A stretch of 64,000 nucleotides of DNA, taken from Pseudomonas putida (GTDB taxonomy: Bacteria; Pseudomonadota; Gammaproteobacteria; Pseudomonadales; Pseudomonadaceae). The notes under the pieces were generated by a model. That model had not been told where the DNA came from, searched no databases, and worked only from the letters and a program-made list of their open reading frames with translations. Each line of letters starts with the position of its first letter. The first letter of the stretch is position 1. Shown here piece after piece: positions 20,240 to 30,786 of the stretch. A program made the translations under genes and the position numbers. The stretch spans positions 2,198,001 to 2,262,000 of the forward strand of contig CP163498.1 in the NCBI GenBank assembly GCA_041071465.1, given 5' to 3'.

Positions 20240-22291
20240 TTACCCCAGCAGCGAAATGTCGGCCACGCCCAGGAACAGGCCGCGCAGGCGGCTGAGCAGG
20301 GCATAACGGTTGGCACGTACCTTGGCGTCTTCGGCGTTCACCATCACCGCCTCGAAGAAGGCATCGACCGGGTCACGCAGGGCGGCCAGGCGGGCCAGCG
20401 ATTCGCTGTACTGGCGTGCAGCAGCCATCGGTTGCACGGCCTGATCGGCCTGCTGGATGGCCGAGTACAGGGAGAACTCGTTGGCGTTGTCGAAGTACTT
20501 CGGCTCGACCTGTTCGGCGATGGCGCCTTCAGCCTTGCTCAGCAGGTTCGATACACGCTTGTTCACCGCGGCCAGGGCTTCGGCTTCCGGCAGCTTGCGG
20601 AAGGCCTGCACGGCCTGCACGCGCTGGTCGAAGTCCAGGGCCGAGCCTGGCTGCAGGGCACGTACCGACAGGTAAGTGGCGACGTCGATGCCTTCGTCTT
20701 CGTAACGCGCACGCAGGCGGTCGAAGATGAACTCCAGCACCTGCTCCGCCAGGCCAGCGGCCTTGACCTTGGCACCGAACTGCTTGACCGCGAACTCGAC
20801 CGCACCGGTCAGGTTCAGGTCCAGCTGCTTCTCGATCAGGATACGCAGCACGCCCAGCGCGGCACGGCGCAGGGCATACGGGTCCTTGCTGCCGGTAGGC
20901 AGCATACCGATGCCGAAGATGCCGACCAGGGTGTCGAGCTTGTCGGCGATGGCCACGGCAGCACCGGTGAGGGTCTGCGGCAGCTCGGCGCCAGCACCGC
21001 GCGGCATGTACTGCTCGTTCAGGGCCAGGGCAACGTCTTGCGGCTCACCGTCGTTGAGCGCGTAGTAGTAACCGGCAACACCCTGCATTTCAGGGAATTC
21101 GCCGACCATTTCGGTGGCCAGGTCGCACTTGGACAGCAGGCCCGCACGGCCGGCACGCTGGGCGTCGCCACCGATCAGCGGGGCGATGAAGGCAGCCAGC
21201 TTGGAAACACGCTCGGCCTTGTCGTACACGGTGCCCAGTTGAGCCTGGAACACCACGTTTTTCAGGCGCTCGTTGAAGGTTTCCAGCGGCTGCTTCTTGT
21301 CTTGCTTGAAGAAGAACTCGGCGTCGGTCAGGCGAGGGCGCACGACCTTCTCGTTGCCTTGCACGATCTGCTTCGGGTCGCGGCTTTCGACGTTGGCCAC
21401 GGTGATGAAGCGCGGCAGCAGCTTGCCCTCGTTGTCCAGCAGGCAGAAGTACTTCTGGTTGTCCTGCATGGTGGTAATCAGGGCTTCCTGCGGCACCTCG
21501 AGGAAACGCTCCTCGAACGAGCACACCAGCGGCACTGGCCACTCGACCAGGGCGGTCACTTCGTCCAGCAGCGCCGGCGGCACGATGGCCGTGCCTTCCT
21601 GCTGCATGGCAAGCTCGGCGGTACGCTTGCTGATCAGCTCGCGGCGCTCGGCGAAGTCCGCCAGCACGTAGGCTTTGCGCAGGTCTTCGACGTAGTTGGC
21701 CGGGGTGGTGATCACCACGTTTTCCGGGTGGTGGAAGCGGTGACCACGGGATTCACGGCCGGCCTTCTGCGACAGGATAGTGCAGTCGACCACCTGGTCG
21801 CCCAGCAGCATCACCAACCATTGGGTTGGGCGCACGAACTCTTCACGGCTAGCCGCCCAGCGCATGCGCTTGGGGATCGGCAGGTCGTTGAGCGAATCCT
21901 CGATGATGGTCGGCAGCAGGCTGGCAGTGGCCTTGCCCGGGATGTGCTGGGAGAAGCGTAGCTTGGCGCCGCTCTGGTCGATTTCGGCCAGCTCTACGCC
22001 GCACTTCTTGGCAAAGCCCAAGGCTGCCTGGGTCGGCTCGCCGTCTTTGAAAGCAGCCTGCATGGGCGGGCCGTCGATGTTGATGCTGCGGTCAGGCTGC
22101 TGCACGTCCAGCTGGCGGATCAGCACGGCCAGGCGACGTGGCGCGGCGTACACCTGCTTGCCGGTGTAGTTCAGGCCAGCGGCCTGCAGGCCTTTCTCGA
22201 TGCCGGCCAGGAAGGCGTCGCCGAGGCTGGCGAGGGCCTTGGGTGGCAGCTCTTCGGTGCCCAGTTCTACCAGGAAATCTTGAGCACTCAT
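20240..22291 (-). CDS. glyS: Glycine--tRNA ligase beta subunit
   Basis: 683 residues, start [20 protein letters not shown], the diagnostic N-terminus of bacterial GlyS. The C-terminal part has the DALR-type anticodon-binding region. Forms the alpha2beta2 enzyme with GlyQ. The start overlaps the glyQ stop by 4 bases (ATGA), so synthesis of the two subunits is translationally coupled. Confidence 0.97.
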   Translation of the reverse strand: MSAQDFLVELGTEELPPKALASLGDAFLAGIEKGLQAAGLNYTGKQVYAAPRRLAVLIRQLDVQQPDRSINIDGPPMQAAFKDGEPTQAALGFAKKCGVELAEIDQSGAKLRFSQHIPGKATASLLPTIIEDSLNDLPIPKRMRWAASREEFVRPTQWLVMLLGDQVVDCTILSQKAGRESRGHRFHHPENVVITTPANYVEDLRKAYVLADFAERRELISKRTAELAMQQEGTAIVPPALLDEVTALVEWPVPLVCSFEERFLEVPQEALITTMQDNQKYFCLLDNEGKLLPRFITVANVESRDPKQIVQGNEKVVRPRLTDAEFFFKQDKKQPLETFNERLKNVVFQAQLGTVYDKAERVSKLAAFIAPLIGGDAQRAGRAGLLSKCDLATEMVGEFPEMQGVAGYYYALNDGEPQDVALALNEQYMPRGAGAELPQTLTGAAVAIADKLDTLVGIFGIGMLPTGSKDPYALRRAALGVLRILIEKQLDLNLTGAVEFAVKQFGAKVKAAGLAEQVLEFIFDRLRARYEDEGIDVATYLSVRALQPGSALDFDQRVQAVQAFRKLPEAEALAAVNKRVSNLLSKAEGAIAEQVEPKYFDNANEFSLYSAIQQADQAVQPMAAARQYSESLARLAALRDPVDAFFEAVMVNAEDAKVRANRYALLSRLRGLFLGVADISLLG

Positions 22292-23235
22292 TGTGCAGCC
22301 TCCAGCTTAGCCAACACTTCGTCACGCAGTTCAGGGGTGGCCATCGGGAAGCCCAGGCGTGCGCGGGCTTGCAGATAGCTTTGCGCCACGTCCCGGGCCA
22401 GGGTACGTACACGCAGGATGTAACGCTGGCGCTCGGTTACCGAGATGGCGCGGCGGGCGTCCAGCAGGTTGAAGGTGTGCGAGGCCTTCAGGACCATTTC
22501 GTAGGTCGGCAACGGCAGGTCCAGCTTGATCAGGCGGTTGGCTTCGCTTTCGTAGAAGTCGAACAGTTCGAACAGCTTGTCGACGTTGGCGTGTTCGAAG
22601 TTGTAGGTCGACTGCTCCACTTCGTTCTGGTGGAACACATCGCCATAGGTGACTTTGCCGAACGGGCCGTCGGCCCACACCAGGTCGTACACCGAGTCCA
22701 CGCCCTGAATGTACATGGCCAGGCGCTCCAGGCCGTAGGTGATTTCACCGGTAACCGGGTAGCACTCGATGCCGCCTACCTGCTGGAAGTAGGTGAACTG
22801 GGTGACTTCCATGCCGTTCAGCCAGATTTCCCAGCCCAGACCCCAGGCGCCGAGGGTCGGCGATTCCCAGTTGTCTTCGACGAAGCGGATGTCGTGCACC
22901 AGCGGGTCCAGGCCGATGGCTTTCAGCGAGCCGAGGTACAGCTCCTGGAAGTTGGCCGGGTTGGGCTTGAGCACTACCTGGAACTGGTAGTAGTGCTGCA
23001 GGCGGTTTGGGTTTTCGCCATACCGCCCGTCGGCAGGGCGACGGCTAGGCTGCACGTAGGCGGCGTTCCAGGTCTCTGGGCCGACGGCGCGCAGGAACGT
23101 GGCGGTATGGAAAGTGCCGGCGCCTACTTCCATATCGTAGGGCTGAAGCACCACACAACCTTGAGCTGCCCAGTAGTTCTGCAGGGCGAGGATCAGGTCT
23201 TGGAAGGTACGCACGGCTGGCGTAGGCTGGCTCAC
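22288..23235 (-). CDS. glyQ: Glycine--tRNA ligase alpha subunit
   Basis: Class II aminoacyl-tRNA synthetase subunit with the active site. Recognisable motifs: [36 protein letters not shown] and [21 protein letters not shown] start at GTG 23235 ([11 protein letters not shown]), which has AGGTGA about 7 bases upstream, giving 315 residues; a GTG three codons earlier (23244) is possible but would overlap that site. A minus-strand TATACT at 23277-23282 could be the operon -10 element; no good -35 is seen. Confidence 0.95.
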   Translation of the reverse strand: MSQPTPAVRTFQDLILALQNYWAAQGCVVLQPYDMEVGAGTFHTATFLRAVGPETWNAAYVQPSRRPADGRYGENPNRLQHYYQFQVVLKPNPANFQELYLGSLKAIGLDPLVHDIRFVEDNWESPTLGAWGLGWEIWLNGMEVTQFTYFQQVGGIECYPVTGEITYGLERLAMYIQGVDSVYDLVWADGPFGKVTYGDVFHQNEVEQSTYNFEHANVDKLFELFDFYESEANRLIKLDLPLPTYEMVLKASHTFNLLDARRAISVTERQRYILRVRTLARDVAQSYLQARARLGFPMATPELRDEVLAKLEAAQ

Positions 23236-23318
23236 GAAATTCACCTGTATCTGGGGATGCGGATGTAAAGAGCGGGAGTATAACCTGATTCGCCTCGCCC
23301 TCTACTCATTGGAGCCTT

Positions 23319-23870
23319 ATGCCACGCTGCTTTTGGTGTACCGACGATCCGTTGTACCAGGCCTACCATGACCAGGAATGGGGAACGCCCCAGCGTGACC
23401 CGGCGTTGCTCTTCGAGATGCTTTTGCTCGAAGGGTTCCAGGCCGGGCTTTCGTGGATCACCGTTTTGCGCAAACGCGAGCGTTATCGCCAGGTGATGTA
23501 CGGCTTCGACCCGGTGAAACTGGCCGCCATGAGCGACGAACGCATCGAAGAACTGATGCAAGATGCCGGCATCATTCGCAATCGCCTCAAGCTCAAGGCT
23601 GCGCGGCGCAACGCGCAAGCCTGGCTGGCTGTGGATAACCCTGCGCAATGGCTGTGGTCGTTCGTCGGCGGCGAGCCGAAGATCAACCACTTCAAGGGGC
23701 GCGGCGAAGTGCCGGCTGTCACCGACGAAGCCACGGCCATGAGCAAGGCCCTGCAGAAGGCCGGTTTCACCTTCGTCGGCCCGACCATCTGCTACGCCTT
23801 CATGCAGGCCACCGGCATGGTCATGGACCACACCACCGATTGCGATCGCTACGCCGCCTTGTTGCGCTGA
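23319..23870 (+). CDS. tag: DNA-3-methyladenine glycosylase I
   Basis: 183-residue HhH-family base excision enzyme removing 3-methyladenine. Zinc ligands of the Tag family are present: C4 and H17 near the N-terminus (MPRCFWCTDDPLYQAYHDQE), and a C-terminal His and Cys (MDHTTDCDRY). The catalytic region LEGFQAGLSWITVLRKRERY is conserved. Divergent from glyQ with an 83-base gap. Confidence 0.94.
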   Translation: MPRCFWCTDDPLYQAYHDQEWGTPQRDPALLFEMLLLEGFQAGLSWITVLRKRERYRQVMYGFDPVKLAAMSDERIEELMQDAGIIRNRLKLKAARRNAQAWLAVDNPAQWLWSFVGGEPKINHFKGRGEVPAVTDEATAMSKALQKAGFTFVGPTICYAFMQATGMVMDHTTDCDRYAALLR

Positions 23871-23911
23871 GGGGTTACAATGCGCGCCTTGCTGAAATAA
23901 GGAATTCGCCT

Positions 23912-24799
23912 GTGGAAAAGTTCAAGGGCGCCCTGATGGTCGGGGTGCTGCGCCTGTTTGCCAAGCTGCCCTGGGGCGCTGTACAGCGCGTCGGCGCGGG
24001 TATTGGCTGGCTGATGTGGAAAGTCCCCAACGGTTCGCGCAACGTGGTGCGGATCAACCTGGCCAAGTGTTTCCCCGAGATGGACCCGGTTGCCCGTGAG
24101 CAGCTGGTTGGCCAGGCGCTGCGGGATATCGGCAAATCCTTTGTCGAAAGTGCCTGTGCCTGGATCTGGCCGCCGCAGCGTTCGCTGGAGCTGGTCAAGG
24201 AAGTGCACGGCCTGGAAGTGCTGGAGCAGGCCCTGGCCTCGGGCAAGGGCGTGGTGGGTATTACCAGCCACCTGGGCAACTGGGAAGTGCTGAACCACTT
24301 CTACTGTAACCAGTGCAAACCAATCATCTTCTACCGCCCGCCAAAGCTGAAGGCGGTGGATGACCTGCTGCGTGAGCAGCGCGTGCAGATGGGCAACCGC
24401 GTAGCGCCTTCGACCAAGGAAGGCATCCTCAGCGTGATCAAGGAAGTGCGCCGTGGTGGCCAGGTGGGCATTCCTGCCGACCCGGAGCCTGCGGAATCGG
24501 CAGGGGTGTTCGTGCCGTTCCTGGGCACCCAGGCGCTGACCAGCAAGTTCGTGCCTAACATGCTGGCGGGTGGCAAGGCGGTGGGGGTGTTTCTGCATGC
24601 GCTGCGGCTGCCGGATGGTTCGGGCTTCAAGGTGTTTCTGGAGGCGGCGCCCGAGGAGATGTACAGCACCGACGTCAACGTGTCGGCGGCGGCGATGAGC
24701 AAGGTAGTCGAACGCTATGTGCGCGAGTACCCGAGCCAGTACATGTGGAGCATGAAGCGCTTCAAGAAGCGACCGGCTGGCGAGCCGCGCTGGTATTGA
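23912..24799 (+). CDS. Lysophospholipid/lipid A acyltransferase (LpxL/HtrB family)
   Basis: 295-residue inner-membrane acyltransferase adding a secondary acyl chain to lipid A. The N-terminal hydrophobic anchor is followed by the H-x4-E catalytic motif in TSHLGNWEVLNHF and by the family motif around GGQVGIPADPEPAESAGVFVPF. Start is GTG at 23912 (VEKFKGAL) with AAGGA upstream. It lies 41 bases after tag and may be co-transcribed. LpxL versus LpxM type cannot be fixed from sequence alone. Confidence 0.88.
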   Translation: MEKFKGALMVGVLRLFAKLPWGAVQRVGAGIGWLMWKVPNGSRNVVRINLAKCFPEMDPVAREQLVGQALRDIGKSFVESACAWIWPPQRSLELVKEVHGLEVLEQALASGKGVVGITSHLGNWEVLNHFYCNQCKPIIFYRPPKLKAVDDLLREQRVQMGNRVAPSTKEGILSVIKEVRRGGQVGIPADPEPAESAGVFVPFLGTQALTSKFVPNMLAGGKAVGVFLHALRLPDGSGFKVFLEAAPEEMYSTDVNVSAAAMSKVVERYVREYPSQYMWSMKRFKKRPAGEPRWY

Positions 24800-24807
24800 G
24801 ATTTTTG

Positions 24808-24828
24808 GGGGCGCTTTGCGCCCCTTTT
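24808..24828 (+). terminator. Short hairpin terminator after the acyltransferase gene
   Basis: GGGGCGC, loop TTT, GCGCCCC and TTTT, 9 bases after the stop codon. Belongs to a recurring post-gene hairpin family also seen at 34355, 39653, 46760 and 48831. Confidence 0.75.
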
Positions 24829-24891
24829 CGCGACACAAGGCCGCTCCTACAAAGGATGGCGGTCACCTGTAGGAGCGGCCTTGTGTCGCGA
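24828..24891. repeat. REP element pair, type A
   Basis: Two perfectly inverted 24-base copies (24828-24851 and 24868-24891) with core GACACAAGGCCGCTCCTACA, separated by 16 bases. A second such pair is at 34373-34453. Typical P. putida extragenic palindrome, followed by GGGCTGCAAAGCAGCCC. Confidence 0.9.
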
Positions 24892-24917
24892 TGGGCTGCA
24901 AAGCAGCCCAGACGATC

Positions 24918-25226
24918 TCAGACCTTGTTGAGCTTCTTGAGGAACACGGTCATCTCTTTCTCGGCCTGCTTGTCCCCATGGGCCTGCGCCGCCACGATTC
25001 CGTCTTCCCAGGCCTTGCGTGCTGCCGTCAGGTCACCCTGCAACTGATACGCCTTGCCCAGCAGCTTCCACGCTGCGGAATATTTCGGGTCCTGCTCAAC
25101 ACAGCGCGCCAGGTGCACCGCCGCTTCAACGCCGTTGCCTTCATCCAGCCAAGCCTTGCCCAGCCCAAACCTGAGCAGCGGGTTATCCACACCCTTGGCC
25201 AGCATCTTCTCCAGCGATTCGCGCAT
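24918..25226 (-). CDS. Small tetratricopeptide-repeat protein
   Basis: 102 residues, entirely helical. At least two TPR units are visible (PLLRFGLGKAWLDEGNGVEAA; YSAAWKLLGKAYQLQGDLTAA). No signal peptide or enzymatic motif, so probably a cytoplasmic scaffold of unknown partner. It follows trkA by 11 bases on the same strand and may be the last gene of the def-fmt-rsmB-trkA unit. An exact DnaA box lies in the coding sequence (25183-25191, read as Val-Asp-Asn). Confidence 0.82.
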   Translation of the reverse strand: MRESLEKMLAKGVDNPLLRFGLGKAWLDEGNGVEAAVHLARCVEQDPKYSAAWKLLGKAYQLQGDLTAARKAWEDGIVAAQAHGDKQAEKEMTVFLKKLNKV

Positions 25227-25237
25227 GCCCTCTTCTC

Positions 25238-26610
25238 CTAGAAGAAACTCAAGCCGACGTGGAACAGCTTTTCCACATCGCGAATATGCTTTTTATCCAC
25301 AACGAACAGGATCACATGGTCCCCCGATTCGATCATGGTGTCGTCGTGGGCGATCATCACTTCTTCGTCACGGATGATCGCACCGATCGTGGTACCCGGT
25401 GGCAGGGCGATGTCTTCGATGGCCTTGCCGACCACCTTGCTCGACTTCGAATCCCCGTGCGCCACGGCCTCGATGGCCTCGGCCGCGCCGCGGCGCAGCG
25501 AATGCACGCTGACGATGTCGCCCGGCGCACGTGCGCCAGCAGGGTGCCGATGGTTGCCAGCTGCGGGCTGATGGCGATGTCGATATCGCCGCCCTGCACC
25601 AGGTCGACATAGGCCGGGTTGTTGATGATGGTCATCACCTTGCCCGCACCCAGGCGCTTGGCCAGCAGCGACGACATGATGTTGGCTTCGTCGTCGTTGG
25701 TCAGGGCCAGGAAAATATCGGCATCGGCGATGTTCTCTTCGAGCATCAGGTCCTTGTCCGAGGCACTGCCCTGGAGCACCACAGTGCTTTCCAGGGTATC
25801 GGACAGGTGCCGGCAACGGGCCGGGCTCATCTCGATGATCTTCACCTGGTAGCGGCTTTCGATGGCTTCGGCCAGACGCTCGCCGATCTGCCCGCCGCCG
25901 GCGATGACAATGCGCTTGTTGGTTTCGTCGATGCGCCGCAGTTCGCCCATCACGGCGCGAATGTCCTTTTTGGCGGCGATGAAGAACACTTCGTCGTCAG
26001 CCTCGATCACTGTGTCGCCACGCGGAGTGATCGGCCGGTCGCGGCGGAAGATGGCCGCCACGCGGGTGTCGACGTTGGGCATGTGCGCACGTATCTGGCG
26101 CAGTTGCTGGCCGACCAGCGGGCCGCCGTAGTAGGCCTTTACCGCCACCAACTGGGCCTTTCCTTCGGCGAAGTCGATTACTTGCAGCGAGCCTGGGTGT
26201 TCGATCAGGCGCTTGATGTAGTTGGTCACCACCTGCTCGGGGCTGATCAGCACGTCCACCGGGATGTGGTCGTTGTCGAACAGCTCTTCGCGGGTCAGGT
26301 AGGACGATTCACGCACCCGGGCGATCTTGGTCGGGGTGTGGAACAACGAATAGGCCACCTGGCAGGCGACCATGTTGGTTTCGTCGCTGTTGGTGACCGC
26401 CACCAGCATGTCGGCGTCGTCGGCACCGGCCTGGCGCAGCACCGTCGGCAGCGAGCCGCGGCCCTGCACGGTACGGATGTCCAGGCGATCGCCGAGGTCG
26501 CGCAGGCGGTCGCCGTCTGTATCGACCACGGTAATGTCGTTCGCTTCGCTGGCCAGGTGCTCTGCCAGCGTACCGCCTACCTGCCCTGCGCCAAGGATGA
26601 TGATCTTCAT
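25238..26610 (-). pseudogene. trkA: Trk potassium uptake regulatory NAD-binding protein TrkA, frameshifted
   Basis: TrkA has two tandem RCK units that gate the TrkH/TrkG K+ channel in response to nucleotides. Both Rossmann motifs are seen ([13 protein letters not shown] at the start; [13 protein letters not shown] near residue 235). The frame is intact from ATG 26610 until about 25522, where the protein changes at LLAHVRR; the correct continuation ([16 protein letters not shown] to VGLSFF) is in another frame down to 25238. One base is missing in or beside CCC at 25521-25523. Repaired length would be about 457 residues, normal. As read, the second RCK C-terminal domain is lost. Sequencing error is more likely than a true mutation because similar errors occur elsewhere in the window. 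Confidence 0.9.
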
Positions 26611-26633
26611 CCGCTACTCCCTACCCTGTGTGC

Positions 26634-27944
26634 TTATCCGCGTGAGGCGGCGATCTTGATCAGCTTGGCATAGTAGAAGCCGTCGTGGCCGCCTTCCTGG
26701 GCCAGCAACTGGCGGCCGTGGGGCTGGCGCAGGCCGGCCTCGGTGGCCAGGTCCAGCTCACGGGCACCTGGGGTGCGGGCGAGGAAAGCGTCGATTACTT
26801 CGGTGTTCTCGGTCGGCAGGCTGGAGCAGGTGGCGTACAACAGCATGCCGCCTACTTCCAGGGTTGGCCACAGGGCGTCGAGCAGCTCGCCTTGCAGCGC
26901 TGCCAGGGCCGGGATGTCGTCGGCCTGGCGGGTCAGCTTGATGTCTGGGTGACGGCGGATCACGCCGGTGGCCGAGCATGGCGCGTCGAGCAGGATGCGC
27001 TGGAACGGTTTGCCATCCCACCAGCTGGCGGTGTCGCGGGCATCGCAGGCGATCAGCTCGGCGTCGAGCTTGAGGCGGTCGAGGTTTTCGCGCACGCGGA
27101 TCAGGCGTTTGGCTTCGAGGTCGATGGCCACGACGTGGGCCAGGCCGGCTTCGGCCTCCAGCAAGTGGCAGGTTTTGCCGCCCGGTGCGCAGCAGGCGTC
27201 CAGCACGCGCTGGCCGGGGGCCAGTTCGAGCAGGTCGGCGGACAGCTGCGCGGCTTCGTCCTGCACACTCACCCAGCCCTCGGCGAAGCCTGGCAAGCCG
27301 CGCACGTCACAGGCCTCGGCCAGCACGATGCCGTCACGGCTGTACTGGCAGGCGCTGGCGCCAATGCCCGCTTCGGCCAGCAGTGCCAGGTAGGCATCGC
27401 GGCTGTGGTGACGGCGGTTGACCCGCAGAATCATCGGCGGGTGGGCGTTGTTGGCGGCGCAGATGGCTTCCCATTGCTCGGGCCAGAACGCTTTCAGCGC
27501 CTTCTGCAGCCAGCGCGGGTGGGCGGTACGCACCACTGGGTCGCGCTCCATGCTGGCGAGCAGTTCCTCGCCTTCGCGCTGGGCACGGCGCAGCACGGCA
27601 TTGAGCAGGCCCTTGGCCCATGGCTTCTTCAGCTTGTCGGCACAGCCCACGGTTTCGCCGATGGCGGCGTGGGCCGGAATGCGGGTGTAGAACAGCTGGT
27701 ACAGGCCAACCAGCAGCAGCGCCTGAACATCGGCGTCGGCGGCCTTGAAGGGCTTTTGCAGCAGTTGGGCGGCCAGCAGGTCGAGGCGTGGTTGCCAGCG
27801 CGCGGTGCCGAACGCCAGGTCCTGGGTCAGGCCACGGTCGCGTTCGTCGACCTTGTCCAGTTGGGCCGGCAGCGAGCTGTTCAGCGAGGCCTTGCCGCTA
27901 AGCACAGCGGCAAGGGCACGGGCGGCAGCGAGGCGTGGGTTCAT
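26634..27944 (-). CDS. rsmB: 16S rRNA (cytosine(967)-C(5))-methyltransferase
   Basis: 436 residues. The N-terminal NusB-like RNA-binding domain ([20 protein letters not shown]) is followed by the SAM-binding methyltransferase fold with [16 protein letters not shown], the catalytic motif [18 protein letters not shown] and the second cysteine in [11 protein letters not shown]. It overlaps fmt by 4 bases (ATGA), so it is coupled to it. Gene order def-fmt-rsmB-trkA is conserved in gamma-proteobacteria. Confidence 0.95.
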   Translation of the reverse strand: MNPRLAAARALAAVLSGKASLNSSLPAQLDKVDERDRGLTQDLAFGTARWQPRLDLLAAQLLQKPFKAADADVQALLLVGLYQLFYTRIPAHAAIGETVGCADKLKKPWAKGLLNAVLRRAQREGEELLASMERDPVVRTAHPRWLQKALKAFWPEQWEAICAANNAHPPMILRVNRRHHSRDAYLALLAEAGIGASACQYSRDGIVLAEACDVRGLPGFAEGWVSVQDEAAQLSADLLELAPGQRVLDACCAPGGKTCHLLEAEAGLAHVVAIDLEAKRLIRVRENLDRLKLDAELIACDARDTASWWDGKPFQRILLDAPCSATGVIRRHPDIKLTRQADDIPALAALQGELLDALWPTLEVGGMLLYATCSSLPTENTEVIDAFLARTPGARELDLATEAGLRQPHGRQLLAQEGGHDGFYYAKLIKIAASRG

Positions 27945-28873
27945 TGGCCCAGCACCTTGCCGGCGGCGAACTTCTCGCGGCGGCTGTTGAACAGGTCGCT
28001 GAAGCTCAGCGCCTTGCCGCCAGGCAATTGCAGGCGGGTCAGGCTCAGCGCCTGGTCACCGCAAGCAACGACGAGACCGTCCTTGCTGGCGGAAAGGATT
28101 TCGCCCGGGGCGCCCTTGCCTGTGGACAAGTTGGCGGCCAGCACCTTCACGCTTTCGCCATCGAGGGTGCTGTGGCACACGGGCCACGGGTTGAAGGCGC
28201 GGATCAGGCGCTCCAGCTCGACGGCCGGGCGGCTCCAGTCGATGCGCGCCTCGTCCTTGTTCAGTTTGTGTGCGTAGGTCGCCAGGGCATCATCCTGTAC
28301 TTCACCTTGCAGCGAGCCGTCGGCCAGGCCGGCGATGGCCTGTACGACGGCAGGCGGGCCCATCTCGGCCAGGCGGTCGTGCAAGGTGCCGCCGGTGTCG
28401 TCGGCACTGATCGGGGTGACGACCTTGAGCAGCATCGGGCCGGTGTCCAGGCCAGCTTCCATACGCATCACGGTTACGCCGCTCTCGGCGTCGCCGGCTT
28501 CCACGGCGCGCTGGATCGGTGCCGCACCGCGCCAGCGTGGCAGCAGAGAAGCGTGGCTGTTGATGCAGCCCAGGCGCGGGATATCCAGCACCGCCTGCGG
28601 CAGGATCAGGCCGTAGGCGACCACCACCATCAGGTCTGGCTTCAATGCGGCCAGTTCGGCCTGGGCATCGGCGTTGCGCAGGGTCTGCGGCTGGAACACC
28701 GGGATGTCATGGGCCACGGCCAGTGCCTTGACCGCACTTGGCATGAGCTTCTGGCCACGGCCGGCTGGGCGGTCGGGCTGGGTGTAGACGGCCACGATCT
28801 CGTAGGGGCTGTCGAGCAGGGCCTTGAGGTGTTCGGCGGCAAACTCTGGAGTGCCTGCAAAGACGATGCGCAT
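27941..28873 (-). CDS. fmt: Methionyl-tRNA formyltransferase
   Basis: 310 residues, start [20 protein letters not shown]. The formyl-THF binding motif [16 protein letters not shown] and the C-terminal OB-like domain are visible. Formylates initiator Met-tRNA. Its upstream neighbour def removes the formyl group from new proteins. A terminator-like hairpin separates the two genes (28889-28920). Confidence 0.96.
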   Translation of the reverse strand: MRIVFAGTPEFAAEHLKALLDSPYEIVAVYTQPDRPAGRGQKLMPSAVKALAVAHDIPVFQPQTLRNADAQAELAALKPDLMVVVAYGLILPQAVLDIPRLGCINSHASLLPRWRGAAPIQRAVEAGDAESGVTVMRMEAGLDTGPMLLKVVTPISADDTGGTLHDRLAEMGPPAVVQAIAGLADGSLQGEVQDDALATYAHKLNKDEARIDWSRPAVELERLIRAFNPWPVCHSTLDGESVKVLAANLSTGKGAPGEILSASKDGLVVACGDQALSLTRLQLPGGKALSFSDLFNSRREKFAAGKVLGQ

Positions 28874-28888
28874 GGAGTTCTCGCTTCA

Positions 28889-28920
28889 AAAAAGAAAAAG
28901 GCTTGCCGGAGCAAGCCTTC
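28889..28920 (-). terminator. Hairpin between def and fmt (terminator or attenuator)
   Basis: Read on the minus strand: AAGGCTTGC, loop TCCG, GCAAGCCTT and then a T-rich tail broken by one C. It lies between def and fmt, which are usually one operon, so it may give partial termination, lowering fmt-rsmB-trkA transcription relative to def. Confidence 0.75.
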
Positions 28921-28933
28921 TGGAAGGTGGGGA

Positions 28934-29440
28934 TCAGGCTTGCTGGCGGTGCTGCTTTTCCAGTTTCTTCTTGATCCGGTCGCGTTTGAGCTGCGACAGG
29001 TAGTCAACGAACAGCTTGCCGTTGAGGTGATCGAATTCGTGCTGCACGCACACCGCCAACAGGCCTTCGCATTCCAGCTCGAACGGCTTGCCGTCGCGGT
29101 CCTGGGCCTTGACCCGAACACGCAGCGGGCGGTCGACGTTCTCGTAGAAGCCGGGCACCGACAGGCAACCTTCCTGGTACTGGCCCATGTCGTGGGTGAG
29201 TTCTTCGACCGTGGGGTTGATGAAGACGCGCGGCTCGCTGCGGTCTTCGCTGAGGTCCATGACCACGACCTGCAGGTGCACGTTGACCTGGGTGGCGGCC
29301 AGGCCGATACCAGGGGCTTCGTACATGGTTTCAAACATGTCGTCGATCAGCTGACGCAGGGCGTCGTCGAACTCCGTCACCGGTTTGGCGATAGTGCGCA
29401 GGCGCGGGTCCGGGAATTCGAGAATGTTCAAGATGGCCAT
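28934..29440 (-). CDS. def: Peptide deformylase
   Basis: 168-residue Fe2+/Zn2+ hydrolase removing N-formyl groups. All three family motifs are intact: [13 protein letters not shown] and QHEFDHLNG. First gene of the minus-strand cluster, divergent from dprA. A typical type 1B deformylase by length. Confidence 0.97.
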   Translation of the reverse strand: MAILNILEFPDPRLRTIAKPVTEFDDALRQLIDDMFETMYEAPGIGLAATQVNVHLQVVVMDLSEDRSEPRVFINPTVEELTHDMGQYQEGCLSVPGFYENVDRPLRVRVKAQDRDGKPFELECEGLLAVCVQHEFDHLNGKLFVDYLSQLKRDRIKKKLEKQHRQQA

Positions 29441-29646
29441 AAGGTCAGGCAGTCACTGTGCGTTCGGTTGAAAACTGAGCACACATAATAAAGGGAAACG
29501 GGCATTTCGGCACCTGGCAAGCTCGTCTAGGGTGTCTATGGGCTTGATAGCCCCCAATCAATGGACAGCTTTTCAAAGTGTTACTCACAGAGTTATCCAC
29601 AGGTTGTGCCACGTAAATGGCCCTGTTTCGATCAAGGACGATCCTC
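29441..29646. other. def-dprA divergent intergenic region; no LysM gene
   Basis: 206 bases with no convincing gene. Contains a perfect DnaA box at 29593-29601. In several Pseudomonas genomes a LysM-domain gene (tsaP, PA0020 in P. aeruginosa) lies between def and dprA; nothing resembling it is present here. Promoters for both flanking genes are expected but none is clear. Confidence 0.6.
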
Positions 29647-30744
29647 ATGCCCCGTTACCATTCGTCGCTCTGCCCGCCTGCCGAACTTGAGGCGCGATTA
29701 CGTCTGCATCGCCTGCCCGAGACAGGACTGCGACGTTTTCGCACCTTGCTCGATGCCTTCGGCAGTGCCTCTTGCGCGCTCAGTGCGCCCGGTGCGGCCT
29801 GGCGAGCGTTGGGCATCCCGCAAGCCACCATCGATGCCCGGCGCAGTGCCGAGGTACGAGATGGGGCGCTGGCCGCAATGGCCTGGTTAGAGCGCCCGGG
29901 CCAGCATTTGCTGATGTGGGACGACCCTGGCTACCCTGCCTTGCTGGCAGAAACCGACGATGCCCCGCCGCTGCTTTTCGTTGCGGGTGAACCGGCCTTG
30001 CTCGACCGCCCTCAGCTGGCCATCGTGGGCAGCAGACGTGCTACACCCCCGGCGCTCGACACTGCCCGGGCATTTTCCCGCTATCTCGCACAAGCCGGTT
30101 TCACCATTACCAGCGGGCTGGCGGTAGGTGTCGACGGTGCCGCTCATCGGGCCGCGTTGCAGGCCGGTGGGTGCACGATTGCCGTGCTCGGTACGGGGCT
30201 GCAAAAACTTTATCCACAGCGCCATCATGAGCTTGCGCAGGCGATGATCGACAATGGCAGTGCGCTGGTTTCCGAGTATCCGCTGGATGCCGGGCCACTG
30301 CCCGGCAATTTCCCACGGCGCAATCGCATCATCAGCGGCTTGTCGCTGGGGGTGTTGGTGGTCGAGGCCAGCCTGGCCAGCGGCTCGCTCATCACGGCGC
30401 GCCTGGCGGCCGAGCAAGGCCGCGAGGTGTATGCCATTCCGGGGTCCATTCACCACCCTGGTGCCAAGGGTTGTCACCAGCTGATCCGTGATGGGGCGCT
30501 GCTGGTGGAAAGTGTGGAGCAGATCCTGGAAAGCCTGAAGGGTTGGCAGAACTTGCCGCCTGCGGTTGCGGACAGGTTCGACCACCCCTTGCTTGCCCTG
30601 CTGCATGCAGCGCCGCAAACCAGCGAAAGCCTTGCGCACTGCTGCGAGCTGCCGTTGGCCGAAGTATTGGCGCAGCTGACCGAGCTGGAGTTGGAAGGCC
30701 GGGTCAGCAATGAAGCCGGGCGTTGGTTTGCCCGCGCGGGCTAA
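29647..30744 (+). CDS. dprA: DNA processing protein DprA (Smf)
   Basis: 365 residues. Protects incoming single-stranded DNA in transformation and loads RecA. Family motifs of the Rossmann-like fold are seen: AIVGSRRATPPALDTAR, SGLAVGVDGAAHRAAL and PGNFPRRNRIISGLS. The C-terminal part (from about 300) is a winged-helix DML1-like domain. Start ATG 29647 (MPRYHSSLCPP) follows AAGGA; an ATG at 29617 is in frame but less likely. It carries a DnaA box at 30210. Confidence 0.93.
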   Translation: MPRYHSSLCPPAELEARLRLHRLPETGLRRFRTLLDAFGSASCALSAPGAAWRALGIPQATIDARRSAEVRDGALAAMAWLERPGQHLLMWDDPGYPALLAETDDAPPLLFVAGEPALLDRPQLAIVGSRRATPPALDTARAFSRYLAQAGFTITSGLAVGVDGAAHRAALQAGGCTIAVLGTGLQKLYPQRHHELAQAMIDNGSALVSEYPLDAGPLPGNFPRRNRIISGLSLGVLVVEASLASGSLITARLAAEQGREVYAIPGSIHHPGAKGCHQLIRDGALLVESVEQILESLKGWQNLPPAVADRFDHPLLALLHAAPQTSESLAHCCELPLAEVLAQLTELELEGRVSNEAGRWFARAG

Positions 30745-30786
30745 GTACACTGCTCACATGCTAGGTATATAGGCGGAGAAACAGTA

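Noticed and set aside
19898..21961. Long plus-strand open frame (687 codons) opposite glyS
   Set aside because: Shadow frame of glyS/gmhB; composition (Gln, His, Val rich) is typical of antisense frames.
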